Source: Gamarada debralockiae (lineage: Eukaryota; Ascomycota; Leotiomycetes; Helotiales; Hyphodiscaceae). From it: a stretch of 64,000 nt of DNA. The stretch covers positions 1-64,000 of the forward strand of contig NXFV01000053.1 in NCBI GenBank assembly GCA_002803225.1, given 5' to 3'. The notes below the pieces were generated by a model, which was given only the letters and a program-made list of their open reading frames with translations, ran no database searches and had not been told where the DNA came from. Numbering within the stretch: position 1 is the first letter of the stretch; each line of letters opens with the position of its first letter. The position numbers and the translations under genes are program-made. Positions 10,331-21,529 of the stretch are shown here, piece after piece.

Positions 10331-11922
10331 GAAAAGTATCCTGCCAAGCCAGGACAATAACTCTGAACTGTACAGAACAGGGAAACTTTGATTCCACCAC
10401 TTTGCGCACAACAATCGAAAGCCACAAAGGCAAACATGAGATGTGATTGGCAAATTCAACTCATAAGGCTGAGGCTCGGATAACGCTGCCGCACACAGCC
10501 CGCTTGGTGACCTATCTTTAAAAAGCTTAGCAGTCCTCCACATTCTCAGTCAGCCACGAAATTGAGAAATCTCAAAATAACCCTGCGGGGACCGCTCGCG
10601 GAAGCTTAAAGCCTTTTCATTGGACATATTGATCCGTTACCTTTTCCACAAAACTGAGATGTCCGCGACCTTTGGTGAGCTTCTCATAGATGACCGCCGA
10701 GCCACCACTCGCCACATTCGCGCGCTGCGGAACTCGTCTCTCTCGAAAGCTAAGCTGTGGAATAGGAGAAAGGAGCTTAAAATATTCAGCCTCTCAAGCG
10801 GCTTATCATAGCAAACACAACGTTACTTTGACTTTGCAATCAATAACTCAAAAAACACATGACGATTCCCACGTGCAAACAACCACGAGGGTCCAGGTGC
10901 AGCCCGCATGCCAAGGCAACTTCCAGCGTATTTTGCCGATTATCCAATAGCATACTTACAGAGACCGGCCACACCGTAGAAGTAGGCATGATAAAATCCG
11001 CGGTTTGCAAGCTGAGGATGTGACCGAAGCAAAATGTAACCCTATCTCACCGCTGTATAGAGTAATACCGCCGACAGTACAGCCGCTGCGGCTTACGAAG
11101 ATATACATTGTAACTCCTGCGCAATGATTTGGTGCAGCCGACTTGATGCCTTAGAATTTTGTCACTGGAATTGAGGTGCTGGAATGTCACCCTGTCAGAG
11201 CGTGGTAGAAATGAGGAGTTGTTCGGCAGACGCGACACCACGGCTGCACAGCTTCTGGCTACAAGAGAGCAGCAGAGAGGTACGGTACAGCATCGACCGA
11301 GCAAGTAAGGCAGAAGTCAGAATCGGGCGTGAGGCAGCTATTTGATTCCTAATCTGGAACTGCAGAACTTGTATTGCAGGAACACGCAGATGCGGTAATT
11401 ATCACGCGATGCAAACAATGCTGGAAATGGAAATTGTGGAAGATTTTGATGCTGGAAATGACTTCTTCAATAAGGTAGTGAGGGTCCCATTGCAGTAACC
11501 CGTACTTTGGTTCGACGAGGAGCTTTGCACTGGGATTGATGTGCAGAGAGGGCACTTTTCCTAGGTTTGCTTTGGACTGGAGGCAAGCTTCTCAAACTTT
11601 TGTAGGGCATATCGACCGCGATCCCTAATTTGAACAGCCTTGCTGGCCTTAGGCCACGTCATCTTCGAAGCAAAGAGTTGCTTCATAAATAGATTAATTT
11701 TCGAGTGATTATCAAAGAAATTAGCAAATATTTTGTTCGATGTTCATTCTCAGTTCTCACCTCATGTCAGCAGGGATCGCCAAACTGATACGAGGTCAAA
11801 TTGGCGACCCGTAAATTGCGATTGTGAAATTATCCCACCTTCCAACAATTCAACTCCCGCCCACAACAATTCGATAAAGATAGAGGGATATCTTCCAGAT
11901 CCTGACCAATCAGTCGAGCACG
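10331..11922. other. Long intergenic region, no gene recognised
   Basis: About 1.6 kb between divergent genes. Several short frames (10690-10950 plus, 11047-11304 minus, 11349-11555 minus, 11733-12008 plus) have no motif, no convincing splice structure and no similarity I recognise. Confidence 0.4.
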
Positions 11923-12859
11923 ATGTCAACAACGCAATATCCAGCCCTCCCCGTCGAAACCTGGTTGCGGGTTCTCTAGAGCCTACAGAAAGACCAAGAC
12001 CTCCCTGAACTGTGGACATCATACCGTCATGTTTGCGCGACTTTCAAGCAGGCAGTAGACGCCATTATGCGCGAGAATCATCTGCGAAAGACATGGATTA
12101 GATTTCAGTTGGGTATGCATACACATGGTTGCAATCATCAGACAGGTTACTTTGGGACGATGAGCATGACAATGTCTCTCTCTCTCAATTCATTATTTGA
12201 GTTTTCGCATCTCTCAGAAGACAAAACCCAAGCCACCTTCAAAATTGATGAAACCGACGAGAAGTACAAGCCTGAAATTCGAGAACGTCTACAAAGAGCT
12301 GGGAAGACAGACTTATCGAAGCTCTGCAATACGAGATACAGATCCACCGAGACATCAACTATGGTCCAATTCCAGGACTCTCGGTTGATTACGAAACCTA
12401 CAACTGACCTGCGACTGGCGGGAAATGTACACAATCTTCTATGGCGAGGAACAGATATTCCACGGCTTGTTAAATAAATGGGTCAAGGAACATGAAAATT
12501 GGACAATTGGATTGCGACAGAAGATGGAGCGAGGTGTGCTGGACATGATGAAGATGATGGAGCAAGCCTTCAATGGATTTGCTTCTGGCTCGGAGGATGC
12601 GAGGAAGATTGCGAGGAGATCGCGCATCCGGAAAGAGTACATGAAGTTGGATGGCACTGAGTGGGATGTGGATCGCGATGGGGACAAGATACGGGAGGAG
12701 AAGGCTTTGAAGTCACTTAATGATTCTCGATTCTTTTGTTCGTTCGAGGAACACAGCGACGACGAGGATGAAGACTTCGAAGGCAAAGACGACTTATCAG
12801 AGGACGATGAAGAAGACGAATGGGAGGACGAAGAGGGACCGGATGCTGACGAGGAATAA
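11923..12859 (+). pseudogene. F-box-like gene broken by a stop and two frame changes
   Basis: It begins MSTTQYPALPVETWLRVL, an F-box-like start (LPxExWLxVL), but the next codon is TAG (11977-11979). The frame then continues SLQKDQDLPELWTSYRHVC to about 12270. Reading then moves one frame over (SWEDRLIEALQYEIQIHRD, about 12300-12405) and again to the third frame (CDWREMYTIFYGEEQIF to 12859), ending in a long acidic tail rich in D and E. The only candidate intron at the first shift (35 bp) is too short, and none fits the second. The pieces are collinear, so this looks like one decayed gene. F-box proteins recruit substrates to SCF ubiquitin ligases; the F-box call rests on the first 20 residues. 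Confidence 0.55.
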
Positions 12860-13504
12860 AGGTTGGACGTTTTGAAACGACGGGCAGTGGCTTGTTGGTT
12901 ATACGTGTGACGTCGGATACGTTATTTTTCCGTTGTTGGGGTTTGGTTCCTTTCAGCCTTTCAACAGTTCATGATATCTTACGCATATATAATTTGTCAC
13001 ATCATCAAATTCACATTGTGTTTCTAATCAAGTGATACAGCTCACTTCTAGGTTCCCAGCCATTGTGCAAGTGCCATCATACCGTCCTGCAGTCGTATTT
13101 CGCTCGATACGGTTGCACCAAGGCACGATGCTGCTGACTGAGCCAGCGCTATCTGGTAGACTAATACGCCAAATGCGAGAGCTCCACTTTAAAGGGCATA
13201 TGCGACAGGGTTTGGGCTGCTTTTTGTGCCATTTCTGAATGGCCCAGCTGGATTTCTCATCTTCTTTCCTCACTTCTGAGGCTTTGTTGAATGGCAATAA
13301 ATTTATATGCTCTTCCATTTACGTCCGTACATAATTATCACACATTGCATAATCAAATGTGGGTATGGACGTAAGCGAGGTTTTACGACCGACGAGGCTG
13401 AATAGTAATCAAGGATTTCGGATATAACGAGAAAGGGGCATTCGACGCTGGGCAGTCTGTAATCAAGGACTTGTCATTCCTGTGGTGCCTGATGGGAATA
13501 TTGA
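12860..13504. other. Intergenic, no gene recognised
   Basis: Spacer between the F-box-like pseudogene and the alcohol dehydrogenase promoter. Frames at 13028-13318 are shadows without motif. Confidence 0.4.
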
Positions 13505-13512
13505 TATATATA
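13505..13512 (+). promoter_or_regulatory. TATA box of the alcohol dehydrogenase gene
   Basis: TATATAAG 157 bp upstream of the ATG at 13669, followed by a CT- and CAAT-rich leader typical of fungal 5' untranslated regions. Confidence 0.45.
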
Positions 13513-13668
13513 AGATACTATGGCTCCCCTTCATAAGTTGTTTCTCATCAGCCCATTCAATCGAATTCAATTTAACATTCCAGTCAATCAACCAATCAAC
13601 TACTACAATCTCGCAGCCAATTCAGAGCTTCAGAAGAAGACAATCTCAATTGCATAGTATCACTCAAG

Positions 13669-14896
13669 ATGGCAACAATCGAGAATCACGTCTACCGCGG
13701 TGTTGAGGGCACTGTGAAGAAAGTCCCCTTTGAACTCCCTGCCGAGTTGGGGCCCAAAGAAATTCTCATCAAGATAACACATGCCAGTCTTTGTGGAACT
13801 GATGTCCACTTCATTCCATATGGTGCCGCCCTTGGTCACGAAGGCGTCGGAATAGTGGAGAAGATCGGAAGCGCAGTCACTCAATTCAAGGTCGGTGACA
13901 GGGCTGGTGCTGGATACCTCAGAAATGTAAGTCTTAACGCCGCCAGAACTTTGCCATGGGAGCTGACGACAACAGAGCTGTGGCCATTGCTCGTACTGCT
14001 TGAAGGGTCAAGAGATCTATTGCTATGAGCGAGACAACTATGGAGAGGGTAACTTCAACACCGGAACCTTTGGAGACTACTGTAAGCATATCCTCATTTC
14101 TTTGATCCTTGACTATCCCAATTGACAACCAGCTAGATATCGGTACCGAAACCTATGTCCACAAAATTCCAGATACCATGTCATCTGAAGATGCAGCACC
14201 TCTGCAATGCGCCGGCGGAACAGTCTACTCAGCACTCATCAATTCCACCAAGCCAGGCGACCGCGTCGGAATACTGGGTATCGGAGGACTCGGCCATCTT
14301 GCCATTCAATTTTCGGCCAAGCTTGGCTTTGAGACCGTCGTCTTCTCCACAAGTGCTGAGAAGGAAGCTGAAGCCAAATCATTTGGCGCATCTGAGTTCT
14401 ATCTCTTGAGCGAGCCTGAGAAGATCACTAAGCCTATCAATGTTCTTGTCATTGCAGGCTCTAAGTATCCGGATTGGTCAAAGTAAGTCAATACCCTGTG
14501 GCCGCCGCCGAGTTTCCTGCTAATACTATGCATTAGATTCTTGAACAAGAATGTCCTTGCACGGACAGCGACTATCGTCCCACTCTCTGCCCCAAGCGGA
14601 AATATTGAGCTACCGTAAGTCCTCCACTGCAGCTCCCGTTATCTTGCCGCGACCCCCAAGAGATTGTTGCTAACGTATAGACCAGAGCTTTCCCGATGTT
14701 TTTTGACGGCTACAACCTCAAGTCCAGCCTCGTCGCTTCCCGCGCTGCTCACGACGACATGCTCGCTTTCGCTGCGCACAACCATATCCAGCCTACGATT
14801 GAGAAGTTTGAGTTCAGCGAGAAAGGCTTCGCGGAGGCGCTGGATAAGATGAATTCTGGAAAACTGAGATATCGGGGCGTTCTCGTTGCTGCTTGA
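13669..14896 (+). CDS. Zinc-dependent alcohol dehydrogenase (MDR family)
   Basis: Five exons: 13669-13926, 13976-14081, 14137-14482, 14537-14614 and 14686-14896. All junction phases fit and give 332 residues, somewhat short for the 340-375 usual in this family. Catalytic zinc ligands are in SLCGTDVHF and GHEGVGIVE. The structural zinc loop is SCGHCSYCLKGQEIYC with four cysteines. The nucleotide-binding fold carries GILGIGGLGHLA. The start MATIENHVYRGVEG follows a CA-rich leader ending caagATGg. The enzyme should interconvert alcohols and aldehydes or ketones with NAD(P)H; substrate is not evident. It has no co-directional neighbour nearby. Antisense frames are shadows. Confidence 0.9.
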
Positions 14897-15543
14897 GGTA
14901 CTGAGCATCCTCATATGCTTTCAGCCATAACTCCGGGATTAGTATAAATGAATGAGATGACATTTGCTCCTTTTCCCTTTTATCACTCATGCTACTATTC
15001 ACAGCTTGATGTGAGTAGTTGATGATTTGATCGGCCGCTAAATACATTTGAGCGATTGCTTTCTTTGGCGATTAGGACTCATTTTCCAAAGTTGGGACTC
15101 AATGTTCTTCTACTCTTCATCTAAAAAGTCGCTACTCTTCAACGGTCCATTCCAACTCATTCATGGCATCGAACGAAATTACTCTCGTTCGCGATGCGCA
15201 TTCTCTCTCAAATCTGCTGAGTGTTCTTATGATCTCTTCCTGCGCTCTCGATCGGTTATGTGAGCTTCGCACACTCAGAAAACAGTTGTTGCTGAGGCTT
15301 CTTTTTGGCCTCCGCTTTGTATTTATCGGGGTTCTAGCTCATTTTACGATGAATTGAAGATGTTTTCAACGTGAAGACCAGTGAAACAAAGTGGTATACC
15401 AGAAGAGTCGATAATAATAAATGAATCGATCAAACCCTATCAACTCCAGATTTATACCACCAACAATGTGAGCTATGGTTTGTTATGGCTGGAATTTTAG
15501 TGATTACGCCCTAAATCTAAAGATTCATACTTGGTAAACACAA
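14897..15543. other. Intergenic, no gene recognised
   Basis: Short frames on both strands without motif. Probably 3' flanks of the alcohol dehydrogenase and of the GMC remnant. Confidence 0.4.
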
Positions 15544-15960
15544 CTAAAGTCCATATTCCTCAACCATCTTCTCCGCAGCCGTTTCCCCAGTCAAGTATGC
15601 CGTGCTTTTGGGTATGATTATTCGGAAGCAGAGCAGCGACCGAGAGATCCACAACTTTCAACCCCTTGATGCCTCTTACTCGGAACTCCTTGTCCAGCCC
15701 CTCCCTGCCCATCTTGCAAGTCCTGCCAAATGCCATGTCGGACTTAGAGACTTCTTGCAATGCTCAAGTAGCTCCTCGTCGGAATCTCTCTCCGAACCTG
15801 TGATTCGCTTTTCGGTGATCGCCGCAAAGGTCGGGACTTTGAAGAATAAGACCAAAGATCTCAGAGCTCCAATCGCTACTCGACGGTCGTATGGATGCGA
15901 GAGGTAATTTGGGTTCATGGAAGCAGGTTTCGAGGTGCTTCCCATTGACTGAGGAATCAT
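15544..15960 (-). pseudogene. C-terminal remnant of a GMC oxidoreductase
   Basis: The minus strand encodes, in three successive frames, NPNYLSHPYDRRVAIGALR ... SPTWHLAG, then RTCKMGREGLDKEFRVRGIK GLKVVDLSVAALLPNNHTQ, then TAYLTGETAAEKMVEEYGL and a TAG at 15546-15544. This is the C-terminal domain of glucose-methanol-choline oxidoreductases, with the catalytic His (WHLAG) and the NNHTQ Asn/His. The frame changes at about 15715-15730 and again at the A4 run near 15606-15609. No FAD-binding N-terminus (GGGxxG) is found upstream, so the gene is truncated and dead. Recognition of the C-terminus is firm. Confidence 0.75.
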
Positions 15961-17360
15961 ATGTTAACTTCAAGAAAGCATTGTTGGCTACCAACTGCTA
16001 ATTGGGCCTTCATTTGAACATGAAAATAACTTTCTCCAACACCACTGCATTCTCGAATCCAACCTTCTCAACATCCACTTCGGGCTTCGCCAACTGCATG
16101 TCCAGCCGCGTCAAAGTTCCTGCCACCGCAATTGTCAACGAGAAAGTTCTCAACGAACCTATCGGCCAATATGCTGTGACTGTTTCCTTCGTCTATTTCC
16201 TCCAAACAAATTCATCCAAGCTGCGGAAACCGACCTGCCAGATTCGGAGGCCTGTCAAATGGATATTTGGTGGTAGATAATGCCATCTCGAATCAATTCG
16301 CGTTCTTCTATTATTCTAACTTTGATGTCAACGGTGAATCGCTTCCCTCAACCTCTCCCACCTCTTTAGAGTAACACTTGCTAATTGCTATTTCGGGGAA
16401 AATATTTCTCAACTACAACGCAAACAAACAGACCTACAAATTTGGGGAAATCTTCACCCTAACCTCAGTCATCGACTCATCGCACCATGCCTTCCTTCAC
16501 CGGCCCTGTCGACGCAATAATTGGAGAATTCAACTATATCTTCACACAAGGTAACACTAATTACCCGTCGAATCAAGTAGTTTTGGTGCAGCCTGCCCTC
16601 TCCCCGAATGCGAGCAAAGGATCGGAGAGTTATGTCGTCCATGGTGCACGGCATGCAATTAATTTGTGTTATGAGGCTGGATTGATGTTTGACCAGGCCT
16701 AGACCAACGGATTCTGAGGCAAAGGAGACTCCATATCGGTCGGGATTGATGTTGGGAGATTTGAGATTGAGAAGGAAAGAGATAGGTGTTTCTAAGAAAG
16801 CGAACGAATGACAAATGCGTAAACTCGCTTTAGCTTGATCATGGAAGAAGATAGTTCCTCTTGACCTGGAAGCTGGATTCTTCACTTGAAGCAAGCCACT
16901 GAATCTCGACCGCAGGAATTCCAATTATCAATCCAAAGGCTAGGGCGGTTGATCTTTCAACATCGTACCGAGGCGCAAATTAAGTGCTTAACACAATGAG
17001 GGAACAAATGAAATGCGTCCGTTTACGACCGTTGCTGAATAAAACCCGCTGAATAATCCTATGCAATCCCCTAATGCAAAGCGCTAGATCAGCCACTGAC
17101 GGCCACTGCGGGGTTCTGCGGACTTTTGCCCGCTGTCAAATCCGCGGAACCGAACCCTGAATTTTGGAACAAACAGTGATTACTGAACATCCTGATGTCG
17201 CACAAAGTTCTTTGTAAAAGTAAGCGGGTGCGGATCTTTGCTCCGTTTACAGATCAGAAAGCTTAAATCGTGTGTATGGCTGCGGACTGCTATCTCCTTA
17301 GTAATGCATTAGGATGGTGAATTGGATGGGGATGAGTTGGGAGGACGTGAGGTGGATTTT
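15961..17360. other. Intergenic, no gene recognised
   Basis: About 1.4 kb where the N-terminal part of the GMC gene would be expected. The frames at 16002-16280 plus, 16469-16924 minus and 16487-16702 plus show no FAD-binding or other motif. This may be unrecognisably decayed coding sequence. Confidence 0.4.
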
Positions 17361-17368
17361 GATATAAG
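17361..17368 (+). promoter_or_regulatory. TATA-like box of the SDR gene
   Basis: GATATAAG 171 bp upstream of the ATG at 17540, with a CT/CA-rich leader between. Confidence 0.4.
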
Positions 17369-17539
17369 ATGATCGGGTCCTCCACTCAGAGGATAGATCC
17401 AGAGTCTTCGGACAAACCATTCAATTGCACTTGCAAACACAAAGCTTTAACTCAACCTCTTCTATTCCCAACTTCCACAAAATCAACCTTGAACTTTCAT
17501 CAACCCTCTCTTCCTCAATACCAGCTTAACACAGCAACA

Positions 17540-18659
17540 ATGGCAGCAGAACTAGTCTTCATAACAGGAGCAACGGGTTTCGTGGGCTTCGCCATCCTCC
17601 TCGAAGCCCTCCGCGCGGGATATCGAGTCCGCATCTCAGTCCGCCGCTCCTCCCAAGCCGAAGAAATCAAGAACCACCACCTCATCACCCCTTTCGCATC
17701 AAATCTCTCCTTCATCACCGTACCTGACATCACCGCTCCCGGCGCCTTCGACAGCAGCCTCGAAGACGTAACATACATCCAGCACGTCGCAAGCCCACTT
17801 CCCAAACCCGTGCGTCCTCGACCCCTCCCCTTCCCCTAGTCCCCTCATGCCCAAAACCTCCCAATTAGTTGGACAACAAACTGACGCACTCCAGACCGAA
17901 GATCCAGAAAATGATATCGTCCTCCCCGCCATCCATGGCACTACCTCAATCCTCAACTCAGCATTGAAATACCCCAGTATCAAGCGCGTAGTCATCACCT
18001 CATCCATCGCTGCGATATTGAGCGACGCTGCTGCATCTACGGGTTCGAATGTACCTCTGAATTCCAGCTCTCGAGTAACTCCACTCCCCACACCACCATA
18101 CAACCCATCCTCCGCCTACCGCACCGCCAAAGCCCTCGCTCTCCACGCAACCGAAGCATTCGTTTCCGAAAAGAAGCCCCATTTCAGCGTCGTGAATATT
18201 ATGCCTGGCTTTATAATCGGTCGCAACGAACTCATCACCTCTTCCAAAGCTCTAATCTCTGGTTCCAATGCCTTGGTGTTGGGTATTGTTTTGGGGAGTG
18301 AGCCCACGCCTGGGAAGAGGCCGATAATGGTTACCGACCTTCGGGACGTAGCGCGCGTGCAAGTCGAATCGCTTGATGAAAGGAAGGTGGCATTGGGGCC
18401 GGGAGAGAGTAGGAGTTTCTTGTTGGATGGTGGAAGTTTGGTTAAGGGTGTTGAGTTTGACGATGCGAAGGAGATTGTGAGGAAGGCGTTCCCGGGCGAG
18501 GTGGCGGATGGGAGGTTGAGGTTGGGCGGTGGGGTTGGAAGTGCCGGACTGGTGATTGAGAGTGAGGATACAGTGAGGGTGTTTGGTGAGATGAGGGGGT
18601 ATGAGGGGATGGTTAGGGAGGTTGTGGGTCAGTATTTGGAGTTGTTGGGTAAGGAGTGA
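17540..18659 (+). CDS. NAD(P)-dependent extended SDR, dihydroflavonol-4-reductase-like
   Basis: Two exons, 17540-17809 and 17895-18659 (intron with GTGCGT donor and CTCCAG acceptor, phase 0), give 344 residues, the usual length for this family. MAAELVFITGATGFVGFAIL carries the TGxxGxxG dinucleotide motif. VVITSSIAAIL holds the catalytic Ser region and SSAYRTAKALA the YxxxK pair. NIMPGFIIG is the conserved strand after it. The start follows a caaca leader. Relatives (dihydroflavonol reductase, GRE2-type methylglyoxal or ketone reductases) reduce small carbonyls using NADPH; substrate not assigned. It is convergent with FAT1, 180 bp from its stop codon. A long antisense frame (18252-18758) is a shadow. 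Confidence 0.9.
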
Positions 18660-18839
18660 AGAGTCACAAGGTCTAGGAGTGAGTTGGGTTTGATGATGTG
18701 AATCTGGAAAATAGTTTAAATTGAATCTTTCTCCCTTGCATTGTCCTAAACTGTGCACTAAAAATCAACAGTCTTGCAGGACAGAAAGAAAAGGAAAGCA
18801 ATCGTAGATTGGGTATTTTACACTCATCGCTCGGGACTC

Positions 18840-20787
18840 CTACAGTTTAACCCGCCCACCGTTTAACTCCTCCCAGTCTTTCTTGCTGAACTTAACATAC
18901 GTCCCATTCCTCAACCAGAATAGCTCATCATCACCCGTCTTCGTTGGATCGACGCCCTGAGCTCTTACGATATGCTTCTGTTGTTTATTCGTACCGGTGA
19001 TCTGCATTTCCTTCGCCAAACGCAAGAAGAGCGGGACAGCGAACCGAGGAAGTCGTTTGTGTGCATGCGCTGCCAAATCGGCTAGTAATCTCTCATTTGG
19101 CTGCTCCGAGAGGACGATAGCCACACATCCTGCGCGTCCATCGTGATGTGGTAGCTCGACACCGTAGACGTTCGCCTCTTGGACATGGGGGTGACGGCCC
19201 AAAGCTTCGGAAACCTCGTTCGTGGAGACATTCTCGCTCTTCCATCTGAAGGTATCGCCGATACGATCATTGAAGTATGTCCGTCCTTGGGCATCCCAAC
19301 TGAGTACATCTCCGGTCCGGAAATAAGCATCTCCTTTGACGAAGACATTTCGCATGATCTTCGCCTCGGTGGATTTCTTGTTGTTGAAATAGCCTTGGAA
19401 TCCTTTCTCAATATCGGTTTCGTCAAGCTTGTATAGCATCTCCCCTGGGTCTCCCCGATTGACCTTCTTGCAGAAACCAGTCTTTGGATCCCGCCATGGA
19501 GCTTCAGTCTCCCAGTCCAGCTCGACGATGGCCCACGATTTATTCAACAGAAGCTCAGAGAAGGAACCATTTCGTCCGATAGCTCCCTTTGAGAAGTCGT
19601 TCCGTGAAAAATTCCATGATCCGGAAGCACCTTCGGTGGCGGCATAGAATTCTGCGATGGCTTCAATGCCAAATCTCTCCTTAAAGCGATTCCAGACGTC
19701 GGGTCGTAGGCCGTTGCCGAATGCAATGCGGACGTTGTGCTTTTTGTCGAGGTTTTCGCCAGTGGTGGGATCAATTTGAGGAGGGGCTGCTAGGAGATAT
19801 CGACAGGTTTCTCCGACATATTGAATTATGGTTGCTTTGGATGATCGGCAGTCATTCCAAAACGTTTTAGTGGAGAATTTCTTGCCGATGGAGAGCGTTG
19901 CGCCCACACGAAGGGAGGTGCAGACTCCGAGAAGAGACGCGGAGGAGTGGTAAAATGGCATACACTGCAAGATTAGCCTAATGTAGCAGGGTTGATAGGA
20001 GCAAACCCACTGTGTAGAACACATCCTTGTTGGTAAAGCCCATCCAGCCTGGAAAGAGATAGGAGGAGATTACGACTTTCCTCCAGCTCACGATAGCTGG
20101 CTTGGGAAGTCCTGTCGTTCCGCTGGTGTAGATAAGGATGGCGATATTCTGAGCCAATAGATCTGAACGCTCCGAGTCTTCTACTCGAACACCTTCCGTA
20201 GACATGACTTCCGCTTCTAACTCCGGGGTGAAGACTTCGAATTGAACATTGGGGAACTCGTCACGGACCTCTTGGGTGACATTATCCTGGACTTGAGGGT
20301 CGATCAGAATCAAGTGTGTTGTAGAAACCCCAATACAATGTGCCAGCGCTTTTCCAGTGAGATTGTAGTTGATGAAAGCAGGCTTTGCGCCAATAGCCCA
20401 CAACCCAAACCAAATGAAGAGGAACTTTTCGCTGTTCATGAAGTCCATCGCAACGATCTCCTTCGACTTGATGCCATATTTTGTCTTGAACCAAGTTCCG
20501 TACTTCAGGGCAGTTTCGTATGTCTCCTTGTATGTCCATTGCCTGCCTTCGAAGAGCAGAAACACATGGTTCGCCTGCTTTCCCTTTGCGTGCTCCTCTA
20601 GAAAGTAGAACGCACTTAAGTGGTCGTTCTTCTCTTTGAGAGCGCATCTGATCTGAGCGCCAATAGCGCTGCCAAGTGTCTGCCAATCGTAAAAGAGAGA
20701 GGTTCTTGCGTTAAGGTAGGCAAGACCAGCGAGCGCAGCTGGCGCCGAGAGAGCAAGGGGGACTGTCACAGGACGGTTAGCTGGCAT
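18840..20787 (-). CDS. FAT1: Very-long-chain acyl-CoA synthetase / fatty acid transporter
   Basis: Two exons, 20787-20011 and 19964-18840, joined by a 46 bp intron that restores FYT-CMPFYHSSASLLG; 633 residues, normal for fungal FAT1/FATP. A hydrophobic N-terminus (VPLALSAPAALAGLAYL) may insert in a membrane. The AMP-binding motif is ILIYTSGTTGLPKPA. The FATP signature includes AYFRTGDVLSWDAQGRTYF, then DRIGDTFRWKSENVSTNEV. FAT1 activates very-long-chain fatty acids with CoA and ATP and promotes fatty acid uptake, at peroxisome, ER or lipid-body membranes. The start MPANRPVTVP was preferred to an upstream ATG at 20925 because it matches the usual family length. Divergent from PIG-S. Confidence 0.93.
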
Positions 20788-21529
20788 TGCGAGCCGCTGG
20801 GGAGGAGAAGAAGGTGCTGACCTGGCATCGCAAGCGCTGAGGTGTTCTTTTAAAGTTGACGTTAAATCGCGTGCCGCATCAGTGGCTTGCTTATCTATGA
20901 CACGAAGATCGAATCGAACAGACAATCTATCTAAATCGATGAAGTCGCAGAATGAAGGAGAGGAAGGAGCGATATCAGACGGAGAAAGTGTGAGATGATT
21001 CGGCGAGCCTCCGCCTTACATACCTGAAATATTGCGCTGATCGGTCAGATTGGGCCATGCACATGAATCAACATGCCGAGGCCCCATAGAAGACGCAGCA
21101 CGGAGTCGGGCTGTTTCCCTTTCCGGACCTTCTCCTTCTTCTCCTCAATCTTCCCCGGCTCCCCCGCATCTAATGCAATAATGTGCCATCACTGGAAACC
21201 TCAGACTCTGAGCCTTCAATCGAGCTCAATTGACCTGTGATACCGAGAAATTGAAGCAACGATTGGCAATGGTACTGATAACAAAGTAGCAGAGAGCGTG
21301 CACAACTTTAGGAAGGTTCGGAACCAATGGACTGGATAACACAGCCGCTGTCAGCGCCTGTCTAGGCTAGTGCTGGCCCATTCACTAAAATATGCACCAC
21401 ACAGCCTCGTACAGGGTTAGAACAGGCGTCCAGCCTTTCGGTCGCGCATCGGCGTTTTCATGGTTGGAAGTTCCGACCGCGATTCTCGAAATATTGACAT
21501 CGTGTCCAATGCGAGACAGTCAACCAACA
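20788..21529. promoter_or_regulatory. Shared region between divergent FAT1 and PIG-S
   Basis: About 740 bp separates the two start codons. An in-frame ATG at 21509 gives an alternative PIG-S start. No specific element recognised. Confidence 0.4.

Noticed and set aside
18252..18758. 168-residue frame antisense to the SDR gene
   Set aside because: Shadow of a well-supported coding exon; composition mirrors the sense codons.
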